41,441 bases of DNA from Treponema sp. (GTDB lineage Bacteria > Spirochaetota > Spirochaetia > Treponematales > Treponemataceae). A program made the position numbers and the translations under genes. Positions 32,754-41,095 of the stretch are shown in pieces; position 1 is the first letter of the stretch, and each line of letters starts with the position of its first letter. The DNA lies in contig JAAYNH010000052.1 in NCBI GenBank assembly GCA_012520945.1, positions 1 to 41,441 on the forward strand, in the 5' to 3' direction. The notes below the pieces were generated by a model that saw only the letters and a list, made by a program, of their open reading frames with translations, was not told where the DNA came from and ran no database searches.

Positions 32754-34402
32754 AAACTATTGAAATTAAGTTTCCAAACGGAACAACAAAAACTGTAGAC
32801 TATGGCACAAAAACAATTGAGCTTTTAGATAACTTTGAAGAAGGCGACTCGGAAATTATTGCAGTACGTGTTAATAATGAAATTAGTTCTTTAACCGAAC
32901 AATTAATATATAATTCATATCTTGAACCTGTTTATCTGAATACAACAGAAGGTGCTCAAGTTTACAGACGAACATTATGTTTTGTTTTAGCGGCAGCTGC
33001 AAATGATATTTTCCCAAACTCTCGCCTACTTGTTGGTCACAGTTTAGGTCGCGGTTATTATTATACTTTAGAAACAGGAAAACCTCTCAAACAAGTTGAT
33101 ATTGATTCTCTTTCAAAAAAAATGCATTCACTAATCAATGAAAATTTGCCTATTACACAAACTGTAATTTCATATAAAGATGCGATTGAGCTTTTTGAAA
33201 AAACTAATCTAGTTGAATCACGTAAACAAATTGAATACATTTGCCCATCATATTTTGTAATGAATGTTTTAGGCGACTTTGCAGATTTATACCATGGACC
33301 GTTTTTAAGTTCAACAGGAATTTTAACTCAATTTGATTTAACAAAATATGGTGATGGTTTTTTACTTCGGTTTCCACACTCACTTGACCATTCAAAACTT
33401 ACTGACTTTAAAGACATTCCTAAACTTTTTAATATTTATAACGAATATAAAAAATGGGGAAAAATGCTTAATCTAACATCCTCAGCTTCCCTTAATGAGA
33501 GAATTTACAAAAGAGAAATTAAAGAACTGATTAATATAATTGAACATTTACAAACAAAACAAATTGCCGATATTGCCGATCAAATTAAAAACAGAGGTAA
33601 TGTAAAAGTTGTTTTAATTGCCGGACCTTCATCTTCCGGTAAAACAACCACCTCAAAAAAACTTTCGGTACAACTCCAAGTATTGGGTTTTAATCCAAAA
33701 GTAATTGAATTGGATACATATTATGTTGGACGTGAAAAAACTCCTAAAAATGAAAATGGTGATTATGACTATGAATGCTTAGAAGCCTTAGATGTTGCAC
33801 AATTAAATAAAGATTTAGTTGATTTATTTGCAGGTAAAGAAGTTAATTTGCCAAGCTATGATTTTATTGAAGGTAAACGATTTTATACTAATAAAAAGAT
33901 GAAACTTGAAACAAATGATATTTTAATTTTAGAAGGTATTCACGGCTTGAATGATAATCTTACTCCACTTATTCCGAAAGATATTAAATTTAAAATTTAT
34001 TTGTCTGCACTAACTCAATTAAATTTAGATGATCATACGCGTATTGCAACTAGTGACAATAGGTTAATCCGACGCATTGTTCGTGATTCACAATTTCGTG
34101 GAAAATCTGCAAAAGATACAATAAAAATGTGGCCAAATGTTCAAAACGGTGAAAAACTTTATATCTTTCCGTATCAAAATCAAGCAGATGCAATGCTCAA
34201 TACCGCTTTAGATTATGAACTTGCCGTATTAAAAGTTTATGCAGAACCGTTATTAAAAGCCGTAAAACCTTTTGACGCTGAATATTCAGAAGCAAAACGT
34301 TTATTAAGTTTTTTAAATAATTTTTTACCTATACCTGTTACCGATGTACCTGTTCAGTCATTGCTTCGCGAATTTATAGGTGGAAGTGATTTTAAATATT
34401 AA
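32750..34402 (+). CDS. TGS-domain uridine kinase-like protein
   Basis: A 550-residue fusion. Residues 1-65 form a TGS domain (KTIEIKFPNGTTKTVDYGT); 66-210 resemble the second additional domain of threonyl-tRNA synthetase (FVLAAAANDIFP, VGHSLGRGYYYT), though its zinc-type histidines are not all kept; 285-490 form a P-loop kinase with Walker A AGPSSSGKTT (291-300) and the uridine-kinase-like ELDTYYV, EGIHGLND and RLIRRIVRD segments. This is the known fusion of anaerobes and Treponema. The substrate is probably a nucleoside; the role of the tRNA-synthetase-like part is unknown. Last gene of the three-gene operon. Confidence 0.9.
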   Translation: MKTIEIKFPNGTTKTVDYGTKTIELLDNFEEGDSEIIAVRVNNEISSLTEQLIYNSYLEPVYLNTTEGAQVYRRTLCFVLAAAANDIFPNSRLLVGHSLGRGYYYTLETGKPLKQVDIDSLSKKMHSLINENLPITQTVISYKDAIELFEKTNLVESRKQIEYICPSYFVMNVLGDFADLYHGPFLSSTGILTQFDLTKYGDGFLLRFPHSLDHSKLTDFKDIPKLFNIYNEYKKWGKMLNLTSSASLNERIYKREIKELINIIEHLQTKQIADIADQIKNRGNVKVVLIAGPSSSGKTTTSKKLSVQLQVLGFNPKVIELDTYYVGREKTPKNENGDYDYECLEALDVAQLNKDLVDLFAGKEVNLPSYDFIEGKRFYTNKKMKLETNDILILEGIHGLNDNLTPLIPKDIKFKIYLSALTQLNLDDHTRIATSDNRLIRRIVRDSQFRGKSAKDTIKMWPNVQNGEKLYIFPYQNQADAMLNTALDYELAVLKVYAEPLLKAVKPFDAEYSEAKRLLSFLNNFLPIPVTDVPVQSLLREFIGGSDFKY

Positions 34403-34463
34403 TACTTATTATTTTAATCGCTATTTTCATTTTATTTTCACAATTATTTTTCAAAAATTAAAT

Positions 34464-34492
34464 TTGACTTTTTAGAAAGTATAGTTTAAAAT
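34464..34492 (+). promoter_or_regulatory. Promoter of the EAL-domain gene
   Basis: TTGACT (34464-34469), 17-bp spacer, TAAAAT (34487-34492). The box ends 9 bases before ATG 34502 and there is no ribosome binding site, so the leader should be only about 3 bases. Confidence 0.65.
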
Positions 34493-34501
34493 GTAATAGT
34501 T

Positions 34502-36553
34502 ATGTTATATAGCATTGATTATGACATTTGTGCACTACTCATTCTTATTTTTGTTTTGATGTTTAATTATACAAGAAAACAAACTCCTTTATTACAAAAT
34601 CGATTTTTTATTGCTATTATATGGAATGTAATTATTACTACAATTTTTGAGCTATTAAGTACCCTTTATGACATATACTATAATGTCTGGCCAAATTGGC
34701 TTGGTTATTTTATTAATTGTTTTTATTTTATTTCACTTAGTTTTATTCCTTTACTTTATACTTACTATTGCATTGCAATGACTGAGGTTTTTGAATATTC
34801 AAAAAAGAGAACAAATTTTTTTGCGTATTTTTTAATTGCTATACCTTTTCTTATTTCATTTGTTATTATTTTACTTACACCTTTTGTTGCACCAAAATTT
34901 ACACTAACTTTTTCAATTGACTCATCCGGAATATATCATAGAGAACAAAGTGGTTTTAAACTAATGTATGGTATTGCAGGATTTTACTTATTGGCATCTT
35001 TTGTTATATTAGTTATTAGAATTAAAATTATTAAACTTCCTAGAGCTGTTTTAATGAGCTCCTTTATTATTGCTTCATTAATCAGTGTCGTTGTTCAATT
35101 GATTGAACCTAGATTAGTTGTTCAATGTTTTGGAATTTCATACAGTTTATTATTATTTTCTTTTTCCGTTCAAAGACCTGAAGAAAGATTAGACAGTGTT
35201 ACGGATTTGTTTAATGCTGAGGCTTTTGCAGTAATTAGCGAGAAAAAATTCAAAAGCAACAAAACATTTTTATGTGCAGGAATTATGATTGAAAATATGC
35301 CATATGTTATCAGTACATTTGGTATCAAAAACTTTAATAAGATACTAAATTTGGTTAGTACTTTTTTTAAGAAAGAATATTCAAAAAAATGCACACTTTT
35401 TTATTTAAGTCAAGGACGCTTTTGTATTATATTTAAGCAACCGTTAGTAAAAGAAGCATATAAAATTTTAAGTGAAATTTTAACACGGTTTCAAATTCCT
35501 TGGGGAACAAAAGAAGATAAAGCTAACGAATTAATGATAAAATTAAATATTCGTTCTTGTCTTATCACATGCCCACAAGATGCACAAACATCCGAAGAAA
35601 TAATTGATACAATAAATCACGTTGCTGAAAATGCACTTTATAGAAGAGGTGGCATTGCACACATTAGCAATTATGACAGAAACAGAAAAAAGAAACTGAC
35701 AGAAATAGATTTTATTTTACGTAATGCTCTTAATAATCTTGAAAAAGGTGCATTAAATGTATATTACCAAGCAATTTATTCTACAGCTAAAAAACGTCTT
35801 ATAGGTGCAGAAGCATTAATTCGAATGCGTGACATTGATGGAATTTTATCATCTAATGAAAATAAGAAAGGTGAATTTATTTCTCCTGAAGAATTTATTC
35901 CAATCGCTGAAAAAAATGGAACCATTTACAGCTTGGGAGAATATGTTTTTGAAAAAGTATGTCAAATGTTAAGTTCAAATTCACCTGAAAAATATGGCAT
36001 TGAAAAAATTGAATTAAATCTATCTGTTGTACAATGTATGCAAGAAGATGTTGTCGATTATATTTTACAAATTAAAGATATGTATAAAGTAGACAATGGA
36101 TTTATAAATTTAGAAGTTACAGAAACTGCCGCCGCATATCAAGTAGATACTTTATTAAAAACTATGGAACGATTAATTGAGGAAGGTATTGAATTTTCTC
36201 TTGATGATTATGGAAAAGGTCATGCTACAATGGATTATTTAATAAATTTACCTTTTGAAACTATAAAAATAGACAAAGATATTATTTGGAATGCTTATTC
36301 AAATCCAAGCACAAATGTTGCCCTGGCAACTACTATTACAATGATAAAGGACTTAGGTAAAAAAGTTTTGGCAGAAGGAGTCGAAACTGAAGACCAAGCA
36401 AAATGGTTGACCGATTTAGGCTGCGACTATCTACAAGGATATTATTTTTCAAGACCGCTACCAAAAGAAGAATTTTTAGAACTTATGAAAGAAAAAAATA
36501 CTGATATTTATAATAACTATATTGAAGAATTACCACTTTTAGAAGAAGCTTAA
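34502..36553 (+). CDS. Membrane EAL-domain protein, probable c-di-GMP phosphodiesterase
   Basis: A 683-residue protein. About seven helices (residues 8-220) resemble the 7TM sensor found on histidine kinases. Residues 230-385 are a degenerate GGDEF domain in which the active-site motif reads SQGRF (303-307). The EAL domain (400-665) is intact: GAEALIRM (E437), N506, LEVTET (E538, E541), LDDYGKG (D568, D569), KIDK (589-592), LAEGVET (E625) and QGYYFSRPLP. I expect c-di-GMP breakdown controlled by a membrane signal, perhaps with GTP binding at the dead GGDEF. It converges with the ThrE gene, their stop codons sharing four bases. Confidence 0.9.
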   Translation: MLYSIDYDICALLILIFVLMFNYTRKQTPLLQNRFFIAIIWNVIITTIFELLSTLYDIYYNVWPNWLGYFINCFYFISLSFIPLLYTYYCIAMTEVFEYSKKRTNFFAYFLIAIPFLISFVIILLTPFVAPKFTLTFSIDSSGIYHREQSGFKLMYGIAGFYLLASFVILVIRIKIIKLPRAVLMSSFIIASLISVVVQLIEPRLVVQCFGISYSLLLFSFSVQRPEERLDSVTDLFNAEAFAVISEKKFKSNKTFLCAGIMIENMPYVISTFGIKNFNKILNLVSTFFKKEYSKKCTLFYLSQGRFCIIFKQPLVKEAYKILSEILTRFQIPWGTKEDKANELMIKLNIRSCLITCPQDAQTSEEIIDTINHVAENALYRRGGIAHISNYDRNRKKKLTEIDFILRNALNNLEKGALNVYYQAIYSTAKKRLIGAEALIRMRDIDGILSSNENKKGEFISPEEFIPIAEKNGTIYSLGEYVFEKVCQMLSSNSPEKYGIEKIELNLSVVQCMQEDVVDYILQIKDMYKVDNGFINLEVTETAAAYQVDTLLKTMERLIEEGIEFSLDDYGKGHATMDYLINLPFETIKIDKDIIWNAYSNPSTNVALATTITMIKDLGKKVLAEGVETEDQAKWLTDLGCDYLQGYYFSRPLPKEEFLELMKEKNTDIYNNYIEELPLLEEA

Positions 36554-37830
36554 TATTTTACTTTTCTTTTAAAAGCAATATTCATAATTTTTGCAAATGT
36601 ACTTGCTAAAGCAATCCCTAATGCTATAGCACCGGCAGCACTCATTGTTGAAAATCCTAAAGTTAATGCATCGTTCATTAAACCGTTTGCAAAAGCCCTC
36701 ATGGTTTTAAACATACCTCCACCCGGTACTAAAGGTAAAAGTCCCGGCAACAAATATACGGTTGCAGGATTATTAATTGTATATGCTAAAATTTCAGCTA
36801 AAAGGGCTACAGTAAAGGAACCAATAAAATAACTACCGGCCCCACCCGTACCAAAAAAATTATATAGAACCCAACCTACACCACCTATTAATGCACACCA
36901 AATAATATCAAATTGATTTGTATTTAAATAAAAGGAACTAAAACCTGCCGCACCACAAGAAAAAATAAAAGCAAATAATATCTTCAATATTTTATTTTGT
37001 GAAAAACTTGTATTTAATGCAACATTTGTTAATAAATCAATAATTAATACATTTGAGCCTAAACCAAAAAATGAAAAAAACAAAAGTCCAAAAACAGAAC
37101 CAACAGAAAGTGCTGAAGCAATCATAAAAGCCTCAACTAAACGAGCAGTACCGGCTACTAGATCACTTGCAATAATATCACGTATAGCATTTACAATTGC
37201 AAGACCGGGAACAACTTGCATCAAAACAGCAATTAAAACTATTTCTGTTGTAGGAATAATATGTAAAACAAAAGCAATTTCCGTTAAAATAGAAATTAAA
37301 AAGCCGGAAAAAATCGAAATAAAAAAACTACCTAAATTAAATTTTTCAAAAAAGATAAGAAAAACACGTATACCAAAACCAATAATTAAAGCACAAATTG
37401 CTTCAAAAACACTTCCTCCAAACATAAAAGTAAAACAAAAAGAGGAACAAGCAGCCATAGAATATACGAGTATATTCGAATAAGAAGGAGTCTTATTTAT
37501 TCGTTCCAAAATAGCTTCAATTTGTCTAGGATTTGATTGTTTTTGTCTTTTAACAATGCGCCTGGACAATTCATTAATTTGTGCAATTTTTTTTAAATTT
37601 GTACCACGTTTTGTAATTCTACGAATAGCCGAATGATAATGGTCCTTTGAATCAGTATATGAAAATTGAATTACCGTAGGAGTAACAAAAGCACTAGCAG
37701 TCTTTGCTCCAAGAGACTTAGCAATATTGGTAACAGTTTCTTCTGTTCTATATGTTTCACCGCCATTTTCCAAAACAATTGTTCCTGCATTAATAGCAAT
37801 TTCCATCATGTCTTCACATTTAATTTCCAT
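36550..37830 (-). CDS. ThrE-family threonine/serine exporter
   Basis: A 426-residue inner-membrane protein fusing both ThrE halves. The cytosolic N-terminal region has the DUF1212 signature (NAGTIVLENGGETYRTEETV near 14-33, then AFVTPTVIQFSY and RRITKRGTNLKKI). Membrane helices follow from about 120, with GLAIVNAIRDIIASDLVAGTARL near 207-229, and the second half carries the DUF3815-type segment LLPGLLPLVPGGGMFKTM near 360-377. It exports small hydroxy or other amino acids or organic acids by proton exchange. The start ATG 37830 lies 6 bases after a TATAAT, so the mRNA is predicted to be leaderless. Confidence 0.9.
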   Translation of the reverse strand: MEIKCEDMMEIAINAGTIVLENGGETYRTEETVTNIAKSLGAKTASAFVTPTVIQFSYTDSKDHYHSAIRRITKRGTNLKKIAQINELSRRIVKRQKQSNPRQIEAILERINKTPSYSNILVYSMAACSSFCFTFMFGGSVFEAICALIIGFGIRVFLIFFEKFNLGSFFISIFSGFLISILTEIAFVLHIIPTTEIVLIAVLMQVVPGLAIVNAIRDIIASDLVAGTARLVEAFMIASALSVGSVFGLLFFSFFGLGSNVLIIDLLTNVALNTSFSQNKILKILFAFIFSCGAAGFSSFYLNTNQFDIIWCALIGGVGWVLYNFFGTGGAGSYFIGSFTVALLAEILAYTINNPATVYLLPGLLPLVPGGGMFKTMRAFANGLMNDALTLGFSTMSAAGAIALGIALASTFAKIMNIAFKRKVKY

Positions 37831-37836
37831 AAAGCA

Positions 37837-37865
37837 ATTATATTACTTAACAAAGCAATTTACAA
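37837..37865 (-). promoter_or_regulatory. Promoter of the ThrE-family gene
   Basis: On the minus strand TTGTAA (37865-37860), 17-bp spacer, TATAAT (37842-37837). The -10 box ends 6 bases from ATG 37830. Its -35 overlaps, on the other strand, the -35 of the icd promoter. Confidence 0.65.
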
Positions 37866-37887
37866 TAGAATAAATTATTGATATACT
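37859..37887 (+). promoter_or_regulatory. Promoter of the isocitrate dehydrogenase gene
   Basis: TTTACA (37859-37864), 17-bp spacer, TATACT (37882-37887). The leader is about 87 bases, very AT-rich, and ends in AAGGA before ATG 37981. The two divergent -35 boxes share five positions. Confidence 0.6.
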
Positions 37888-37980
37888 GTTCATAGAAATT
37901 ATATATTACATATTTTATACATAAATTAATTGTTTAAATATGTAAATAATTATTAATAAAATATTTTAAGGAAAAAGATT

Positions 37981-39183
37981 ATGGAAAAAATCAAAATGAA
38001 AAATGCCATTGCAGAACTTGATGGCGATGAAATGACTAGAGTTTTATGGAAAATTATTAAAGAGAAATTACTTGAACCTTATATAGATTTAAATGTTGAA
38101 TATTATGATTTAGGATTAAAAAAACGCGATGAGACAAACGATGCAATTACATATGAAGCTGCTGCAGCAATAAAAAGATTAGGTGTAGGTGTTAAATGTG
38201 CAACAATTACTAGCAATGCGGCTCGTGTTGAAGAATATAATTTAAAATATTTAACACCAAGTCCAAATGGAATCATCCGTGCTGAACTTGATGGAACGGT
38301 TTTTAGAAAACCCATTTTATTAAAAAATATAAAACCAACTGTTTCATGCTGGGAAAAACCTTTAATTCTTGGTCGACACGCATATGGTGATGTTTATAAA
38401 AACTGTGAAATTAAAACAGAATGTGCAGGAAAAGCAGAACTTGTTTTCACAGGAGTTGATGGCAAAGAAGTACGAAAAACAATTATGGAAATGAATGGTC
38501 CGGGAATTTTACAAGGTATTCATAACTTAGATAAATCTATAGAAGATTTTGCTCGCTGTTGTTTTATGTATTCATTAGATGAAGGTATTGATTGTTGGTT
38601 TGCCACAAAAGATACAATCTCAAAAACGTATGATGGAAACTTCAAAGAAATTTTTCAAACTATATATGACAATGAATTTAAATCTAAATTTGAAGCAAAA
38701 GGTATTGAATACTTTTACACCTTAATTGATGATGTAGTTGCTCGTGTTGTAAAACATAAAGGTGGTTTTTTGTGGGCTTGCAAAAATTATGATGGTGATG
38801 TTATGAGTGATATGGTTGCTTCTGCATCAGGAAGTTTAGCAATGATGACAAGTGTTCTTGTAAGCCCTGACGGTGTTTTTGAATATGAAGCTGCACATGG
38901 AACAGTTCAACGTCACTACTACAGATATTTAAAAGGTGAAAAAACTTCAACTAATCCTGTTGCATTAATTTTTGCATGGACAGGTGCATTGGCAAAACGC
39001 GGAGAATTAGACGCTAACAAAGCACTTGTTGACTTTGCTAAGAAACTCGAAAAAGTTACATTAGACACAATCGAAAGTGGTATAATGACAGGTGACTTAG
39101 CATTGATTGCAGAACCTGCGGCAAAACAAGTGTTAAACTCTTGGGAATTTATAGATGTCCTTGCTACAGAAATGAGTAAATAG
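37981..39183 (+). CDS. icd: NADP-type isocitrate dehydrogenase, eukaryote-like subfamily
   Basis: A 400-residue enzyme that decarboxylates isocitrate to 2-oxoglutarate. It belongs to the homodimeric group close to mitochondrial IDH2, not to the E. coli Icd type: AELDGDEMTRVLWKIIKEKL at the start, the isocitrate loop TPSPNGIIRAELDGTVFRKPI (landmark), LGRHAYGDVYKN, and late AAHGTVQRHYYRYLKGEKTSTNP. The usual SPNGTIRN-x-L-GGT reads SPNGIIRAELDGT, a small variation in the substrate loop. It is a single gene without other TCA genes nearby; its job is probably glutamate precursor and NADPH supply. It ends one base before the convergent parC stop. Confidence 0.93.
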   Translation: MEKIKMKNAIAELDGDEMTRVLWKIIKEKLLEPYIDLNVEYYDLGLKKRDETNDAITYEAAAAIKRLGVGVKCATITSNAARVEEYNLKYLTPSPNGIIRAELDGTVFRKPILLKNIKPTVSCWEKPLILGRHAYGDVYKNCEIKTECAGKAELVFTGVDGKEVRKTIMEMNGPGILQGIHNLDKSIEDFARCCFMYSLDEGIDCWFATKDTISKTYDGNFKEIFQTIYDNEFKSKFEAKGIEYFYTLIDDVVARVVKHKGGFLWACKNYDGDVMSDMVASASGSLAMMTSVLVSPDGVFEYEAAHGTVQRHYYRYLKGEKTSTNPVALIFAWTGALAKRGELDANKALVDFAKKLEKVTLDTIESGIMTGDLALIAEPAAKQVLNSWEFIDVLATEMSK

Positions 39184-39184
39184 T

Positions 39185-41095
39185 TTATTTATCCAAAACA
39201 AGGCTTTTGGCTTCCCGCGTTGAAAGGCGCACCCCTTGTGCCCTTAAACCCTTTTCTTCGTAGTCATGAGCCTTGAATGTTTCTTCCAAAATTTTCACAC
39301 GCGGTTTTGATTCATATTTTATTGTAAACTTGAATTTATCGCGTGTATCCACATGAACAACCTGCATTTCATCGGGAGCCAAAAGATAATCTCGATTGAA
39401 AATCCATTTTTCAATACGGCATCTTTTTATATATGCATATTTAGTTTTCGGATCTCGATAAATTACAGTGAATAAAATTTTAGAAATTTTTTCTTTATCC
39501 GCCAAAGCACAAAACCACATACGCGTGTCTACAAATAATTTTTCCTGCACATCAACAACAGCATAAGTACCTGTTTTACGAACAATCAAAATTCTGTCAT
39601 AAGGAGTAACTTTCATAATTTCAGTTCCTGTAGAAACAGCTGTTCCTAGGTAGCCCGTTTTTTCATCATAACGTAAAGGCATATCACGTTTAACAACTTC
39701 TTTTGCATCAACTTGTTCAAAGCCTTTAATTTGAGTACGACGTTTATATTCTTTGAGCGGAAGTTTTTCTAAAATATCAGACAAATATGCTATTGCATAT
39801 CCTTTTAAATTTTTTAATAATTTTGCAATTTCTTTTAATCTAGTATTAATATCCTTAACTTCCTGACGATTTTTATTAATATCATATAGAGAAATACGAC
39901 GAATTGGAATTTGTAGCAAATGTTCAATATCATCATCCGTAATTTCACGAATTAATTCAGCTTTAAAAGGTTCAAATCCTTGTCGCACAGCTTTTTTTAC
40001 TGTTTCAGCTGTTTTCATCTCTTCTATTTTTTTATAAATGCGTTCTTCAATAAAAATTCGTTCTAATGTACGCAAATGTAATTTATTATTCAAATGAAGT
40101 TTTTCAACTTCTAACTCTTCTTTCAAAATCATTTGCAATTGTTTTGCATGATGTTGAATAATTTGTGTTGCCGTCATTTGTTGAGGCATATTATCTTTAA
40201 TAACAAGCATATTACATGAAATGGACTGCTCACACTCTGTAAAAGCATACAGAGAATCAACAACATCTTTTGCATAAACACCACGTTGTAATTTAATTTC
40301 TATTTCAACATGGTCAGATGTAAGGTCAATAATGCTCGAAATTTTTATCTTATTAGCTTTTGCAGCCTTTTCTAACGAATCAATTAATGTTTTAGTATTT
40401 GAGCCAATTGGTAACTCAGTAATTAAAACACGTTTTTCATCACTAGTGTCAAGTTTAGCACGAGTGATAATTTTTCCTAATCCATCGTTATATTCAGAAA
40501 CATCAATAATACCACCTGTTGGAACATCAGGAAATATCTCAAATTTTTCTCCGTTCAAACATTTAATTTCCGCTTCTATTACTTCACGAATATTATATGG
40601 CAAAATTTTTGTACTCATTCCCACTGCTATTCCTTCAGCACCAAGAATAAGTACTAAAGGCAATTTTGAACGAAACACAGTCGGTTCTTTATTACGTCCA
40701 TCATAGCTTGGAACATAATTAGTAATTTCCGGATTATACAAAACATCTTTAGCAATAGGTTTTAAACGACATTCAATATATCTGGCTGCAGATGCCCCAT
40801 CTCCCGTATACATATTTCCAAAGTTACCTTGCTTTTCAATGAACAACTCTTTATTAGCCAGAACAACTAATGCACCATAAATTGATGCGTCTCCATGAGG
40901 ATGATATTTCATTACTTGACCGACAACATTAGCAACCTTATTAAATCTTCCATCATCAATTTCAAATAAAGTATGCATAACACGACGTTGAACCGGTTTT
41001 AATCCATCTTCAATATCCGGAATGGCACGGTCGCGAATTACATAACTTGCATATTCAAGAAAGTTTTTATCAAATATATCTTTTACATAAGCCAT
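39185..41095 (-). CDS. parC: DNA topoisomerase IV subunit A-like protein
   Basis: A 636-residue type IIA topoisomerase A subunit. The breakage-reunion domain is intact: NFLEYASYVIRDRAIPDIEDG at the start, DGLKPVQRRVMHTLFE, YHPHGDASIYGALV, the GNFGNMYTGDGASAARY loop with catalytic Tyr106, and LPLVLILGAEGIAVGMST. Length is short (GyrA about 800, ParC about 750); the C-terminal part lacks a full set of beta-propeller blades and the GyrA box is not seen, so decatenation rather than supercoiling is expected. It begins one base into the upstream parE stop. Confidence 0.92.
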   Translation of the reverse strand: MAYVKDIFDKNFLEYASYVIRDRAIPDIEDGLKPVQRRVMHTLFEIDDGRFNKVANVVGQVMKYHPHGDASIYGALVVLANKELFIEKQGNFGNMYTGDGASAARYIECRLKPIAKDVLYNPEITNYVPSYDGRNKEPTVFRSKLPLVLILGAEGIAVGMSTKILPYNIREVIEAEIKCLNGEKFEIFPDVPTGGIIDVSEYNDGLGKIITRAKLDTSDEKRVLITELPIGSNTKTLIDSLEKAAKANKIKISSIIDLTSDHVEIEIKLQRGVYAKDVVDSLYAFTECEQSISCNMLVIKDNMPQQMTATQIIQHHAKQLQMILKEELEVEKLHLNNKLHLRTLERIFIEERIYKKIEEMKTAETVKKAVRQGFEPFKAELIREITDDDIEHLLQIPIRRISLYDINKNRQEVKDINTRLKEIAKLLKNLKGYAIAYLSDILEKLPLKEYKRRTQIKGFEQVDAKEVVKRDMPLRYDEKTGYLGTAVSTGTEIMKVTPYDRILIVRKTGTYAVVDVQEKLFVDTRMWFCALADKEKISKILFTVIYRDPKTKYAYIKRCRIEKWIFNRDYLLAPDEMQVVHVDTRDKFKFTIKYESKPRVKILEETFKAHDYEEKGLRAQGVRLSTREAKSLVLDK

